Origin: Chitinophagaceae bacterium
Lineage (GTDB): Bacteria; Bacteroidota; Bacteroidia; Chitinophagales; Chitinophagaceae
DNA length: 64,000 bases
Reading direction: 5' to 3'
Assembly: GCA_022843585.1 (NCBI GenBank)
Contig: JALHNJ010000003.1
Coordinates: forward strand, 272,222-336,221
Within the stretch, counting starts at the first letter, position 1. Each line of letters begins with the position of its first letter. The position numbers and the translations under genes were made by a program. The notes beneath the pieces are model-generated. The model saw only the letters and a program-made list of their open reading frames with translations. It was not told where the DNA came from and did not search any database. Shown piece by piece: positions 44,457-52,709 of this stretch.

Positions 44457-45914
44457 ATGAAATATTCTCCTATTCAGAACTATATCAACGGAAAATTTGT
44501 TGCTCCATCCACTTTAAAAACAATGGATGTAATTTCTCCATTGGATGGCAATTTATTATCAACAGTGCCCATGTCAGCAGCAAAAGATATAGACGATGCT
44601 GTTAAATCAGCCAAAGCCGCCTTCGCTGCATGGAGTAAAACTCCTATCAAAGAAAGAGTGCAGGTTTTCTTTCGTTATAAAACCTTATTGGAAAGAGATC
44701 TAAAACAACTCGCCGAATTATGCAGCGAAGAGAATGGAAAAACTTACGGTGAGTCAGTAGCTGAAATAGAAAAATGTATTGAACTAACCGAATTTGCTAC
44801 TTCTCTCCCACAATTAGTAACCGGCGAAATATTAGAAGTAAGCAAAGGAGTTGAATGTAGAACAGAACATGTGCCGCTGGGAGTCGTCGCCTCTATCGTT
44901 CCATTCAATTTTCCGGCCATGGTTCCCAACTGGACGATACCCAATGCCATTGCTCTTGGCAATTGTATGATCATTAAACCATCGGAAAAAGTACCCTTAT
45001 GTTGCGGCAAACTTGCTGAGTTATTAAAAGAAGCTGGCTTACCCGATGGCGTTTTCAATATTGTACATGGTGATGTAGAGATTGTAGAAGCTATCTGCGA
45101 CCATCCCGGTATTGAAGCTGTTTCGTTTGTGGGCTCAACTAAAGTGGCCAAAATAGTTTATCACAGGGCAACACAAAATTATAAAAGAGCATTAGCATTA
45201 GGTGGTGCAAAAAATCATTTAATGGTATTGCCCGATGCAATTCCGGGAATGACAGCTCAAAATGTAGCAGCATCTATGAGTGGTTGTGCCGGGCAGCGTT
45301 GCATGGCCGCCTCCGCTATGATTGGTGTAGGCAATGTTGACAGCATCATCGACAAAATTTGTGAAGAAGCAAGAAAAATTATTCCCGGAGAAAATCTCGG
45401 TGCAGTCATCAGCAAAGAAAGTAAAGACCGCATTGAACAATATATCAGCGAAGCTGAAAGAGACGGTGCAAAAATTTTAGTGGATGGCCGGAACACAAAA
45501 GTTAAAGGAAAAGAAAATGGTACATATGTTGGTCCAACGGTTATTGATTATGTAACACCGCAAATGAGTGTGGCGAAAGAAGAAATATTCGGCCCTGTTA
45601 TTTCAATCATGCGAACCAACACCGTTGATGAAGCATTAGCAATAGAAAATGCAAACCCTTATGGTAATGCAGCATCTGTTTTCACTCAAAATGGCGGCAT
45701 GGCCCGTTATATCATCGACCGTGCAAGTGCCGGTATGATTGGTGTGAATGTGGGTGTACCAGTACCAAGAGAACCGTTCTCCTTCGGCGGCTGGAATGAA
45801 AGTAAGTTTGGTGTAGGTGATATAACGGGAAAAAGTTCTATTGAGTTTTGGACAAAGTTGAAGAAAAGCACCACGAAGTGGAATGCTGAGGCGGGGGTGA
45901 ATTGGATGAGTTAG
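44457..45914 (+). CDS. mmsA: CoA-acylating methylmalonate-semialdehyde dehydrogenase
   Basis: 485 residues. ALDH fold with the Cys nucleophile in SGCAGQRCMAASAMIGVG (family hallmark: GQRCMA), the NAD-binding VVASIVPFNFPAMVPNWTIPNAIALGN and the glycine loop SFVGSTKVAK. The Glu general base of ordinary ALDHs is replaced around LALGGAKNHLMVLPDA, as expected for the CoA-dependent MmsA/IolA subgroup. It turns malonate semialdehyde into acetyl-CoA and methylmalonate semialdehyde into propionyl-CoA, which is the last step for the uracil and thymine pathway encoded downstream. Confidence 0.95.
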   Translation: MKYSPIQNYINGKFVAPSTLKTMDVISPLDGNLLSTVPMSAAKDIDDAVKSAKAAFAAWSKTPIKERVQVFFRYKTLLERDLKQLAELCSEENGKTYGESVAEIEKCIELTEFATSLPQLVTGEILEVSKGVECRTEHVPLGVVASIVPFNFPAMVPNWTIPNAIALGNCMIIKPSEKVPLCCGKLAELLKEAGLPDGVFNIVHGDVEIVEAICDHPGIEAVSFVGSTKVAKIVYHRATQNYKRALALGGAKNHLMVLPDAIPGMTAQNVAASMSGCAGQRCMAASAMIGVGNVDSIIDKICEEARKIIPGENLGAVISKESKDRIEQYISEAERDGAKILVDGRNTKVKGKENGTYVGPTVIDYVTPQMSVAKEEIFGPVISIMRTNTVDEALAIENANPYGNAASVFTQNGGMARYIIDRASAGMIGVNVGVPVPREPFSFGGWNESKFGVGDITGKSSIEFWTKLKKSTTKWNAEAGVNWMS

Positions 45915-45930
45915 TCTTATATTTTAAAGG

Positions 45931-46007
45931 CCGGTTATGTCCAAAATTCACTTAAGAAGTATGTGTTGAATGTAACCGGAGTCTGGAGTGAAAAAATTTA
46001 CTCCAGA
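45931..46007 (+). promoter_or_regulatory. Two nested-in-series hairpins between mmsA and the exported unknown
   Basis: CCGGTTA (45931-45937) pairs with TAACCGG (45973-45979), then TCTGGAGT (45982-45989) pairs with ACTCCAGA (46000-46007) over a 10-base loop. No T run follows, so a simple terminator is unlikely; an mRNA-processing or attenuation role is possible. Confidence 0.4.
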
Positions 46008-46048
46008 TATCGATAATGTAATGGATTAATAAGAAACTACAATCAATC

Positions 46049-47065
46049 ATGAAAAATAAATTTCTTATCGCCGTTCTGTTACTAGCAGCCGGCGAATGTT
46101 ACAACCAATCACCCGTAGATGTTGTAGAATCAACATTGAAAGTGAATATACTTGGCGAGGAAATTTTTTATTTGGGATTTGCTGCTGGCGATAAACTAAT
46201 TTTCTCTTTTGAGGAAGCCAATGGAAAAGAACTGAAAGAAATAGAAATTACTGAAATGCCTTCCACATCAAAATTCATTGCTTACAAAACGGCAATGATA
46301 AAAAACAAACAAATCAATGTTCAAAAAACAGGTATTTATAAGTTCAGGTTTACCAATTCGGCTGGTATAAGTGCCAAAACGTGTAAATATAAAATACAAC
46401 GTATTCCCGCCAGTGCAGCAACACAAGTTTTCAATACCACCGTTTTTACCCATGTTGTAAATGATACTACCTACACCACAGAAGATGATGCGGAATTAAC
46501 AAGGACAGATACTGTATTCAGTAATTTCCAGGACAGAACAGTGAAAGTAGGCCCGGCTTCTGCTGCCGGTGCAAATAAAACTACCTTTAATTTTCTACTA
46601 AATGAAAATGTGATTGCCTGGAGTTATTATATTCATGTGAACCAGGCTGGCCAAAAACCTTTTGATGAAGCCAACAAGCAAATTAGTATTGAGTCAAAAT
46701 CCATTATTAATAAATTTCCGAACTACAATGTACTTGGCGCAATTGCAATAGGCAAACCAGTGTTGATAAACAAAATGCAGGAAGGTGAAGACATTGCTTA
46801 CTGGATAATGGAAGGGGAAAATGAGTCATTGTTTAAAAGCGGTGGACAATTTCGCTTTATCAAAAAAGGAAAAGCGGTCAATGATTATTCCCGCATGGAA
46901 CCCCGCAAAGGAAGTTTATACTTCTGTTTTTCGAATGACAATCCAAAGGATGCAGTTACAGTAACAGTTAAAATAACAACAGTACAGGTAAATGAAGCCA
47001 TGGAAATAAAACCGACAAAAAGAATGATCATTAAGCCAAGAACAGAAATGTATTTAAAAAATTGA
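46049..47065 (+). CDS. Exported protein of unknown function within the pyrimidine cluster
   Basis: 338 residues. Signal peptide (KNKFLIAVLLLAAGECYNQ; the sequence before Cys does not fit a lipobox). The rest is beta-rich: LGEEIFYLGFAAGDKLIFSFEEANGKELKEIEI resembles a beta-sandwich, KTGIYKFRFTNSAGISAKTCKYKI an Ig-like strand pair, followed by a ~180-residue region with EGEDIAYWIMEGENESLFKSG. I do not recognise the family. It is seven bases upstream of the aminotransferase gene, so it is very likely co-transcribed with pyrimidine genes even though no enzyme role is visible. Confidence 0.75.
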   Translation: MKNKFLIAVLLLAAGECYNQSPVDVVESTLKVNILGEEIFYLGFAAGDKLIFSFEEANGKELKEIEITEMPSTSKFIAYKTAMIKNKQINVQKTGIYKFRFTNSAGISAKTCKYKIQRIPASAATQVFNTTVFTHVVNDTTYTTEDDAELTRTDTVFSNFQDRTVKVGPASAAGANKTTFNFLLNENVIAWSYYIHVNQAGQKPFDEANKQISIESKSIINKFPNYNVLGAIAIGKPVLINKMQEGEDIAYWIMEGENESLFKSGGQFRFIKKGKAVNDYSRMEPRKGSLYFCFSNDNPKDAVTVTVKITTVQVNEAMEIKPTKRMIIKPRTEMYLKN

Positions 47066-47072
47066 AATATTT

Positions 47073-48416
47073 ATGCAAACAAGAATAATTTCAGAAGAGG
47101 AAGAAGTAATTCAACACAATCTTGATTACACCCTCTTCTCCTGGAGCAAACAAAAAGGCATTGCTCCCATCGCTGTAAAACATGCCGAAGGTGTTTACCT
47201 CTACGACTACGATGGCAAACGCTATATTGATTTTTCATCAGGATTGATGAATGTAAATATTGGTCATGGCAACCAACGGATAACGGATGCAGTGGTGAAG
47301 CAAATGCAGAAAGTATCGTATGTAACACCCAGTTGTGTAACAAAAGTGAGAGGTGAATTAGGAAAGAAGCTGGCAGCAATTTGTCCCGGTGATTTGAATA
47401 AAGCCTTCTTCACCTTATGCGGTGCTACATCAATTGAAAATGGAATAAAGCTGGCGAGATTATACACAGGTCGTCATAAAATTTTAACCCGCTATCAATC
47501 CTATCATGGTGCATCAATTGGTGCCATGAGTGCAAGTGGCGACCCTCGTCGTATTCCGGTGGATGCACAACAAGCACCCAACTTTGTGCATTTCGATTTG
47601 CCTTATCTATACCGCTGGGAATATGGCGAAGAAAATTTATTGAAGGAATCCATTGCTTCATTAGAAAGAATGATTGCGTATGAAGGAGCTGGAAATATTG
47701 CAGCTATTTTATTAGAAGGTGAATCTGGTTCATCTGGCTGTTTGCAATATCCTGTTGGCTATTTAAAAGCTGTTAGAGAAATCTGTAACAAGCATGGCAT
47801 TTTATTAATAATGGACGAAGTGATGAGTGGTTTTGGAAGAACCGGAAAATGGTTTGGTTTTGAAAATCATGGTATCATTCCTGATATGATTGCGATGGCA
47901 AAAGGATTAACCTGTGGTTATCTTCCGTTTGGTTGTTTGATGGTCAGTGATAAGATCGCTTCGAAATATGATGAGGCAATGTTACCCCTGGGTCTCACCT
48001 ACTCTGCACACCCTGTAAGTTGCGCTGCTGCATTGGAGACACTAAAAGTTTATGAAGACGAAGGCTTGATCGAGAATTGTGTAGCAATGAGCAGGTATGT
48101 AAACGAAGAAGTTGAAAAATTAAAACAAAAACATCCCAGTATTGGTGATTTTAGAAATACAGGTTTATTAGGTTGTATTGAATTAGTGAAGAATAAAAAT
48201 ACCAAAGAACCAATGGCTCCTTTCAACGCCAAGCCGGATGAAATGGCGGTAATGAATAAAGTGGCGGCGAAGATCAAAGATTTGGGTATGTACACTTTTG
48301 TAAGATGGAGTTATATTTTTATTGCACCACCATTGTGTGTAACAAAAGAACAGATTGATGAAGGATTGAAGATTATTAGTGAAGCGATTTTGATTGCGGA
48401 CGGAAATATAAATTAA
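47073..48416 (+). CDS. Class III aminotransferase, probable beta-alanine transaminase
   Basis: 447 residues. PLP fold type I class III: GVYLYDYDGKRYIDFSSGLMNVNIGH, the cofactor contacts LLIMDEVMSGFGRTGKWFGFE and the Schiff-base Lys in MIAMAKGLTCGYLPFGCLMV. The family acts on omega-amino acids. Given its place between mmsA and the dihydropyrimidinase set, the likely reaction is beta-alanine (or 3-aminoisobutyrate) to malonate (or methylmalonate) semialdehyde; this assignment is by context, because class III substrate preference is not readable from the motifs. Confidence 0.88.
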   Translation: MQTRIISEEEEVIQHNLDYTLFSWSKQKGIAPIAVKHAEGVYLYDYDGKRYIDFSSGLMNVNIGHGNQRITDAVVKQMQKVSYVTPSCVTKVRGELGKKLAAICPGDLNKAFFTLCGATSIENGIKLARLYTGRHKILTRYQSYHGASIGAMSASGDPRRIPVDAQQAPNFVHFDLPYLYRWEYGEENLLKESIASLERMIAYEGAGNIAAILLEGESGSSGCLQYPVGYLKAVREICNKHGILLIMDEVMSGFGRTGKWFGFENHGIIPDMIAMAKGLTCGYLPFGCLMVSDKIASKYDEAMLPLGLTYSAHPVSCAAALETLKVYEDEGLIENCVAMSRYVNEEVEKLKQKHPSIGDFRNTGLLGCIELVKNKNTKEPMAPFNAKPDEMAVMNKVAAKIKDLGMYTFVRWSYIFIAPPLCVTKEQIDEGLKIISEAILIADGNIN

Positions 48417-48501
48417 TTGATTTGCCAATTTGGAAATTTGGAGATGACTTATTTTGAATTTCATCATCAAATCTCCAAATCAACTAATTTCCAAATCATA
48501 A
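48417..48501. repeat. Imperfect intergenic palindrome between the aminotransferase and transporter genes
   Basis: The left arm contains TGATTTG and ATTTGGAGAT; the right arm contains their complements ATCTCCAAAT and CAAATCA within about 85 bases. Repeating ATTTGG-like hexamers occur in both arms. The element fills the gap almost exactly. It could fold into a long stem in mRNA. No gene is possible here. Confidence 0.55.
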
Positions 48502-49947
48502 ATGAACGATAGCCAAAACATACACGACAGCACTCTCATCAACGAAGACCTCGCTCCTGTCCCACCATCTAAACGAACATGGGGCACCTGGAACTATGCC
48601 GCTCTATGGATTAGCATGAGTCTTTGTATTCCAACTTATACCATGGCCAGCTCCATGATAAATAATGGAATGAGTTGGTGGCAGGCGGTACTGACAATTT
48701 TTATTGGTAATGCCATTGTATTAGTTCCCATGTTATTGAATGGTCATGCAGGGGCGAAATATGGAATACCATTTCCCGTTTTTGCAAGAGCAAGTTTTGG
48801 AACTAAGGGAGCAAACATTCCGGCGATGTTGCGGGCAATTGTTGCTTGTGGTTGGTTCGGCATACAAACATGGATTGGCGGTGAATCACTCTATCATTTA
48901 ATACGAGCATGGAATCCATCACTGGCAGAAATTGATACATCCTCACTTTTTCCACAAGCCTTACCAATGGTATGCTTCGGCATTTTTTGGTTGCTGAATA
49001 TGTTCATTATTTATAAAGGAGTAGAAAGCATCAGAAAGCTGTTGGTGTTTAAAGCTATCTTTTTACCAATCGCAGCCATTGCTTTATTCTGTTGGGCAGT
49101 TATCGCAGCAAAAGGTTTGGGTCCGATACTAAGAGAGCCGTCTAAATTTACTGACAGTGCTTCTTTCTTTAAATTTTTCTTTCCTGCATTAACAGCAGTC
49201 GTTGGTTTTTGGGCAACCTTATCATTGAACATTCCTGATTTCACTCGTTATTCCAAAAGCCAGAAAGCACATATCAAAGGACAGGCAATCGGCCTCCCTC
49301 CTTCCATGACATTATTTGCATTTGTTGGTGTTGTAGTCACATCTGCATCAGCAATCATTTATGGAAGTCCTGAATGGGATCCGGTAAAATTGGCAAGTCA
49401 TTTTGAAAGCAAGGTTATGGTGACATTTGCCATGATAGGAATTATCATTTCAACATTAGCTACAAATATTGCTGCCAACATCGTTAGTCCTGCTAATGAC
49501 TTTTCCAACTTATCACCAACAAAAATAAATTTCAAGACCGGCGGATATATCACCGGCATAATTGGCGTCTTAATTTTCCCCTGGAAATTAATGTCTGATC
49601 CGAATGGCTACATCTTTACATGGCTCATTGCTTATTCAAGTTTGCTCGGCCCCATCGGTGGCATTATGATTGTTGATTATTATTTTATCCGTAAAAAAGA
49701 ATTAGCAGTAAATGAGTTGTACCAGCACAATGGCCGCTATAAATTTTCCAATGGCTTTAATCCGATTGCAATTATTGCATTGCTGGCTGGAATTCTACCA
49801 AACGTTCCCGGCTTTCTGCTGAATATAAAAATTGTAGGTGCCGATGCAGTTCCAACATGGATAAATGAATTATATCATTATGCTTGGTTTGTTGGTTTTT
49901 TTGTAAGTGGCTTTGTGTATTGGATATTAACAAAGAAAGACCGCTGA
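48502..49947 (+). CDS. NCS1-family nucleobase:cation symporter (uracil/allantoin-type)
   Basis: 481 residues with about 12 membrane helices. NCS1 features: SKRTWGTWNYAALWISMSLCIPTYTMASSMI near the N terminus, GIPFPVFARASFGTKGANIPAMLRAIVACGWFGIQTWIGG, SLNIPDFTRYSKSQKAHIKGQAIGLP, and the late PIGGIMIVDYYFIRKKEL. It is a sodium- or proton-coupled importer of a nucleobase or hydantoin/allantoin; context favours uracil/thymine. It is followed after 32 bases by the dihydropyrimidinase gene. Confidence 0.93.
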   Translation: MNDSQNIHDSTLINEDLAPVPPSKRTWGTWNYAALWISMSLCIPTYTMASSMINNGMSWWQAVLTIFIGNAIVLVPMLLNGHAGAKYGIPFPVFARASFGTKGANIPAMLRAIVACGWFGIQTWIGGESLYHLIRAWNPSLAEIDTSSLFPQALPMVCFGIFWLLNMFIIYKGVESIRKLLVFKAIFLPIAAIALFCWAVIAAKGLGPILREPSKFTDSASFFKFFFPALTAVVGFWATLSLNIPDFTRYSKSQKAHIKGQAIGLPPSMTLFAFVGVVVTSASAIIYGSPEWDPVKLASHFESKVMVTFAMIGIIISTLATNIAANIVSPANDFSNLSPTKINFKTGGYITGIIGVLIFPWKLMSDPNGYIFTWLIAYSSLLGPIGGIMIVDYYFIRKKELAVNELYQHNGRYKFSNGFNPIAIIALLAGILPNVPGFLLNIKIVGADAVPTWINELYHYAWFVGFFVSGFVYWILTKKDR

Positions 49948-49979
49948 TTGATTTGATAAAATGATTTTAATTACCAGTT

Positions 49980-51359
49980 ATGAGTATTCTTATAAAAAAC
50001 GGAAGAGTTGTTACAGCTACTGATGATTATGTTGCTGACATACTTATTGAAGGTGAGGTGGTAAAAGCTATTGGCAAAAACTTAGCTGTCAAAGCAGATA
50101 AAGAAATTGACGCTTCCGGCAAATTGATTTTTCCCGGCGGTATCGACCCGCATGTTCATCTCGACATGCCCTTCATGGGTACTTACAGCAGCGATAATTA
50201 TGAGACAGGAACAAGAGCAGCCCTTTTCGGTGGTACCACGATGGTCATTGATTTCATTTTACAAAAGCAAGGCAACTCCCTTCGTTCTGCTTTAGAAGAA
50301 TGGAAAGGAAGAAGCGATAATAATTGCGTAGGTGATTATAGTTTCCACATGGCCGTTACTGATTTTAATGACGATACCAAAAAAGAAATCCGGGAAATGA
50401 TAGAGAAAGAAGGTATCACTTCTTTTAAAACATTTATGGCTTATAAGGGAGCATTAATGATTGATGACCGGCAGATGATTGGGCTAATGGAAGAAGTAAA
50501 AAAACATGGTGGCTTAATTAATGTACATGCTACGAATGGCGATATGATTGATTACTTAATTGCCAAACACCGGGGCGAAGGAAAGCTATCTCCGCTGTAT
50601 CATTATCTCTCCCAACCAGAGGTAACCGAAGCTGAAGCTTCTGAACGTTTTGTTGATATGAGTAACTATACCGGTTGTCCCGGTTATATCGTTCACCTTA
50701 CCTGCGAAGGTGCCTTGAATGCTGTTCGTAATGCAACGAGGAGAAATCAAAAAGTATTTGTAGAAACCTGTATTCAATATCTGCTTCTTGATGCTTCGCT
50801 GTATGAAAAAGAAGATGGCGCTAAATGGGTAATGAGTCCGCCGTTAAGAGAAAAGAAAGACCAGGCAACATTATGGGCAGGCATAAATCAGGGTTTGGTA
50901 CAAGTTGTGGCCACCGACCACTGCCCTTTTATGTTGGAGCAGAAGCTAATGGGTAAAGACGATTTTTCAAAAATTCCTAACGGTCATCCGGCTATAGAAA
51001 ACAGAATGGAATTATTATACAGCGAAGGAGTTAACAAAGGGAAAATTACGTTGAACAAATATGTAGAAGTAGCCTGTACCAATCCTGCAAAGATCTTCGG
51101 CATGTTTCCACAAAAGGGAACCATTGCAGTGGGCAGCGATGCAGATATCGTCATTTTCGATCCGGCTGAAAAATATACCTTATCTGCAAAAACTCATCAC
51201 ATGAATGTTGATTATAGCGGCTATGAAGGATGGGAACTAACAGGGAAAGTAAAAACTGTATTACTAAGAGGGCAAGTAGCGATTGAAAATAATAATTGTG
51301 CAATAGAGAAAGGTTTTGGTAAATTCATAAAGAGAAATAAAGTATCTCAGGTAATTTAG
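49980..51359 (+). CDS. hydA: Dihydropyrimidinase
   Basis: 459 residues. Cyclic amidohydrolase with the zinc ligands HVHLD (in FPGGIDPHVHLDMPFMG), the carboxylated Lys in SFKTFMAYKGALMID, His in INVHATNGDMIDYL, GYIVHLTCEGALNAVRNA, and the Asp in VATDHCPF. It opens the ring of dihydrouracil/dihydrothymine to the N-carbamoyl beta-amino acid. Length and motifs are normal for the D-hydantoinase/dihydropyrimidinase family. It belongs to the pyrimidine cluster. Confidence 0.94.
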   Translation: MSILIKNGRVVTATDDYVADILIEGEVVKAIGKNLAVKADKEIDASGKLIFPGGIDPHVHLDMPFMGTYSSDNYETGTRAALFGGTTMVIDFILQKQGNSLRSALEEWKGRSDNNCVGDYSFHMAVTDFNDDTKKEIREMIEKEGITSFKTFMAYKGALMIDDRQMIGLMEEVKKHGGLINVHATNGDMIDYLIAKHRGEGKLSPLYHYLSQPEVTEAEASERFVDMSNYTGCPGYIVHLTCEGALNAVRNATRRNQKVFVETCIQYLLLDASLYEKEDGAKWVMSPPLREKKDQATLWAGINQGLVQVVATDHCPFMLEQKLMGKDDFSKIPNGHPAIENRMELLYSEGVNKGKITLNKYVEVACTNPAKIFGMFPQKGTIAVGSDADIVIFDPAEKYTLSAKTHHMNVDYSGYEGWELTGKVKTVLLRGQVAIENNNCAIEKGFGKFIKRNKVSQVI

Positions 51360-51373
51360 AATCATGAGTGATG

Positions 51374-51772
51374 AATTATGAATGAAGGGAAAGACAATAT
51401 CATTGTAAAAAAATCATACGATTTTGCATTATCAATAATTAGCTTATACAAGCAACTTATTGAAAAGAGGGAATATGTGCTATCAAAGCAAATCCTGAGA
51501 AGCGGAACTTCCATTGGTGCAAATATTCACGAAGCGGTTTCAGGCGAATCTAAAAAAGACTTTATTCATAAATTAGGAATAGCAGTAAAAGAAGCAAGAG
51601 AAACCTCTTACTGGCTCAATCTTTTGAAAGACAGTCATTACATAACAATCACTGAGTTTGCCGGATTAAATGAAAATTGCAATGAGCTTATCAAAATATT
51701 AAACAGCATTATTTTAACAACCAAACAAAGATATTTTGCAAATTCATAGATCATAATTCCAAATTCATAATT
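51374..51772. repeat. Inverted repeat flanking the four-helix-bundle gene
   Basis: AATTATGAAT at 51374-51383 (overlapping the start codon) and its complement ATTCATAATT at 51763-51772 flank the small gene. The right side carries a second AATTCATA copy (51741-51748). The arms are short and AT-rich, so chance is possible. Confidence 0.4.
51378..51749 (+). CDS. Four-helix-bundle protein of the 23S rRNA-IVP/Avd-like family
   Basis: 123 residues. Family motifs: KKSYDFALSIISLYKQLIEKREYVLSKQILRSGTSIGANIHEAVSGESKKDFIHKLGIAVKEARETSYWLNLL in consecutive helices; LRSGTSIGANIxEA is the hallmark of PF05635/TIGR02436. Relatives occur in 23S rRNA intervening sequences and as the Avd accessory protein of diversity-generating retroelements, but no reverse transcriptase or rRNA is present here. 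It interrupts the pyrimidine cluster between hydA and the beta-ureidopropionase gene, with 18 and 29 bases to its neighbours and short inverted repeats on both sides. Confidence 0.9.
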   Translation: MNEGKDNIIVKKSYDFALSIISLYKQLIEKREYVLSKQILRSGTSIGANIHEAVSGESKKDFIHKLGIAVKEARETSYWLNLLKDSHYITITEFAGLNENCNELIKILNSIILTTKQRYFANS

Positions 51773-51778
51773 AATAAC

Positions 51779-52645
51779 ATGCCAAGAATCATTAAATCAG
51801 GTCTCATTCAAATGTCCTTACCCAAAACAGAAGGCGAAGGAACGATTGCAGAAATCAAAGAAGCAATGGTGCAAAAACATATTCCGCTGATTGAAGAAGC
51901 AGGAAAGAAAGGTGTGCAGATATTATGCTTCCAGGAAATATTCAATACACCTTACTTCTGCCCCGGACAAGATAAAGCATGGTACGAAAGTGCTGAAACT
52001 GTTCCTGGCCCTACGATTGAACGGATGCAGGAATATGCAAAGAAATATAATATGGTGATGATTGTTCCGGTGTACGAAAAAGAACAGGCTGGTGTTTTAT
52101 ATAACACCGCCGCTGTCATTGATGCTGACGGAACATATCTCGGCAAGTATAGAAAAAATCATATCCCACACACATCAGGCTTTTGGGAAAAGTTTTTCTT
52201 CAAACCCGGCAACTTAGGTTACCCGGTTTTTCAAACAAAGTATGCAAAGGTGGGTGTGTACATCTGCTACGACCGTCATTTTCCGGATGGGGCGAGATGT
52301 TTGGGATTGAATGGTGCAGAGATAGTATATAATCCTTCTGCAACAGTTGCTGGTCTTTCTCAATATTTATGGAAGCTGGAACAACCTGCACATGCTGCTG
52401 CCAATGGTTATTTTATGGGTTGTATCAATCGGGTAGGCGAAGAAAAACCCTGGAACCTCGGCAAGTTTTATGGCAGCTCCTATTTCGTTGACCCGAGAGG
52501 ACAAATTTTTGCACAGGCGTCAGAAGATAATGATGAACTCTTGATTGCAGATTTTGATTTGGATATGATAGAACAGGTAAGAAGTGTATGGCAGTTTTTC
52601 AGGGATAGAAGACCAGAGACTTATGGGAAGCTTACTGAATTATGA
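51779..52645 (+). CDS. Nitrilase-superfamily amidohydrolase, probable beta-ureidopropionase
   Basis: 288 residues. The catalytic triad regions of the carbon-nitrogen hydrolase family are present: Glu in ILCFQEIFNTPYFCP, Lys in GKYRKNHIPH and Cys in VGVYICYDRHFPDGARCLGL, followed by NPSATVAG and YFMGCINRVGEEKPW. The beta-ureidopropionase branch hydrolyses N-carbamoyl-beta-alanine to beta-alanine, CO2 and ammonia, which fits its place directly after dihydropyrimidinase. N-carbamoylputrescine amidase is a close relative and the alternative, but context argues against it. Confidence 0.9.
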   Translation: MPRIIKSGLIQMSLPKTEGEGTIAEIKEAMVQKHIPLIEEAGKKGVQILCFQEIFNTPYFCPGQDKAWYESAETVPGPTIERMQEYAKKYNMVMIVPVYEKEQAGVLYNTAAVIDADGTYLGKYRKNHIPHTSGFWEKFFFKPGNLGYPVFQTKYAKVGVYICYDRHFPDGARCLGLNGAEIVYNPSATVAGLSQYLWKLEQPAHAAANGYFMGCINRVGEEKPWNLGKFYGSSYFVDPRGQIFAQASEDNDELLIADFDLDMIEQVRSVWQFFRDRRPETYGKLTEL

Positions 52646-52709
52646 TGAATATTGAATGATAAATGCTAAATGGTTTTCATTCAACATTCAAAACTAAACA
52701 TTCAACATA
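52646..52709. repeat. Imperfect inverted repeat before preT
   Basis: Copies of TTGAATG and its complement CATTCAA occur several times in the gap, arranged as a left arm (TTGAATG, AAATG steps) and a right arm (CATTCAACATTCAA, CATTCAACAT). In RNA this forms a long AT-rich stem just before the preT start. No T tract follows. Confidence 0.5.

Noticed and set aside
51378..51749. Diversity-generating retroelement suggested by the Avd-like protein
   Set aside because: No reverse transcriptase, template repeat or variable-repeat target is present within the window.
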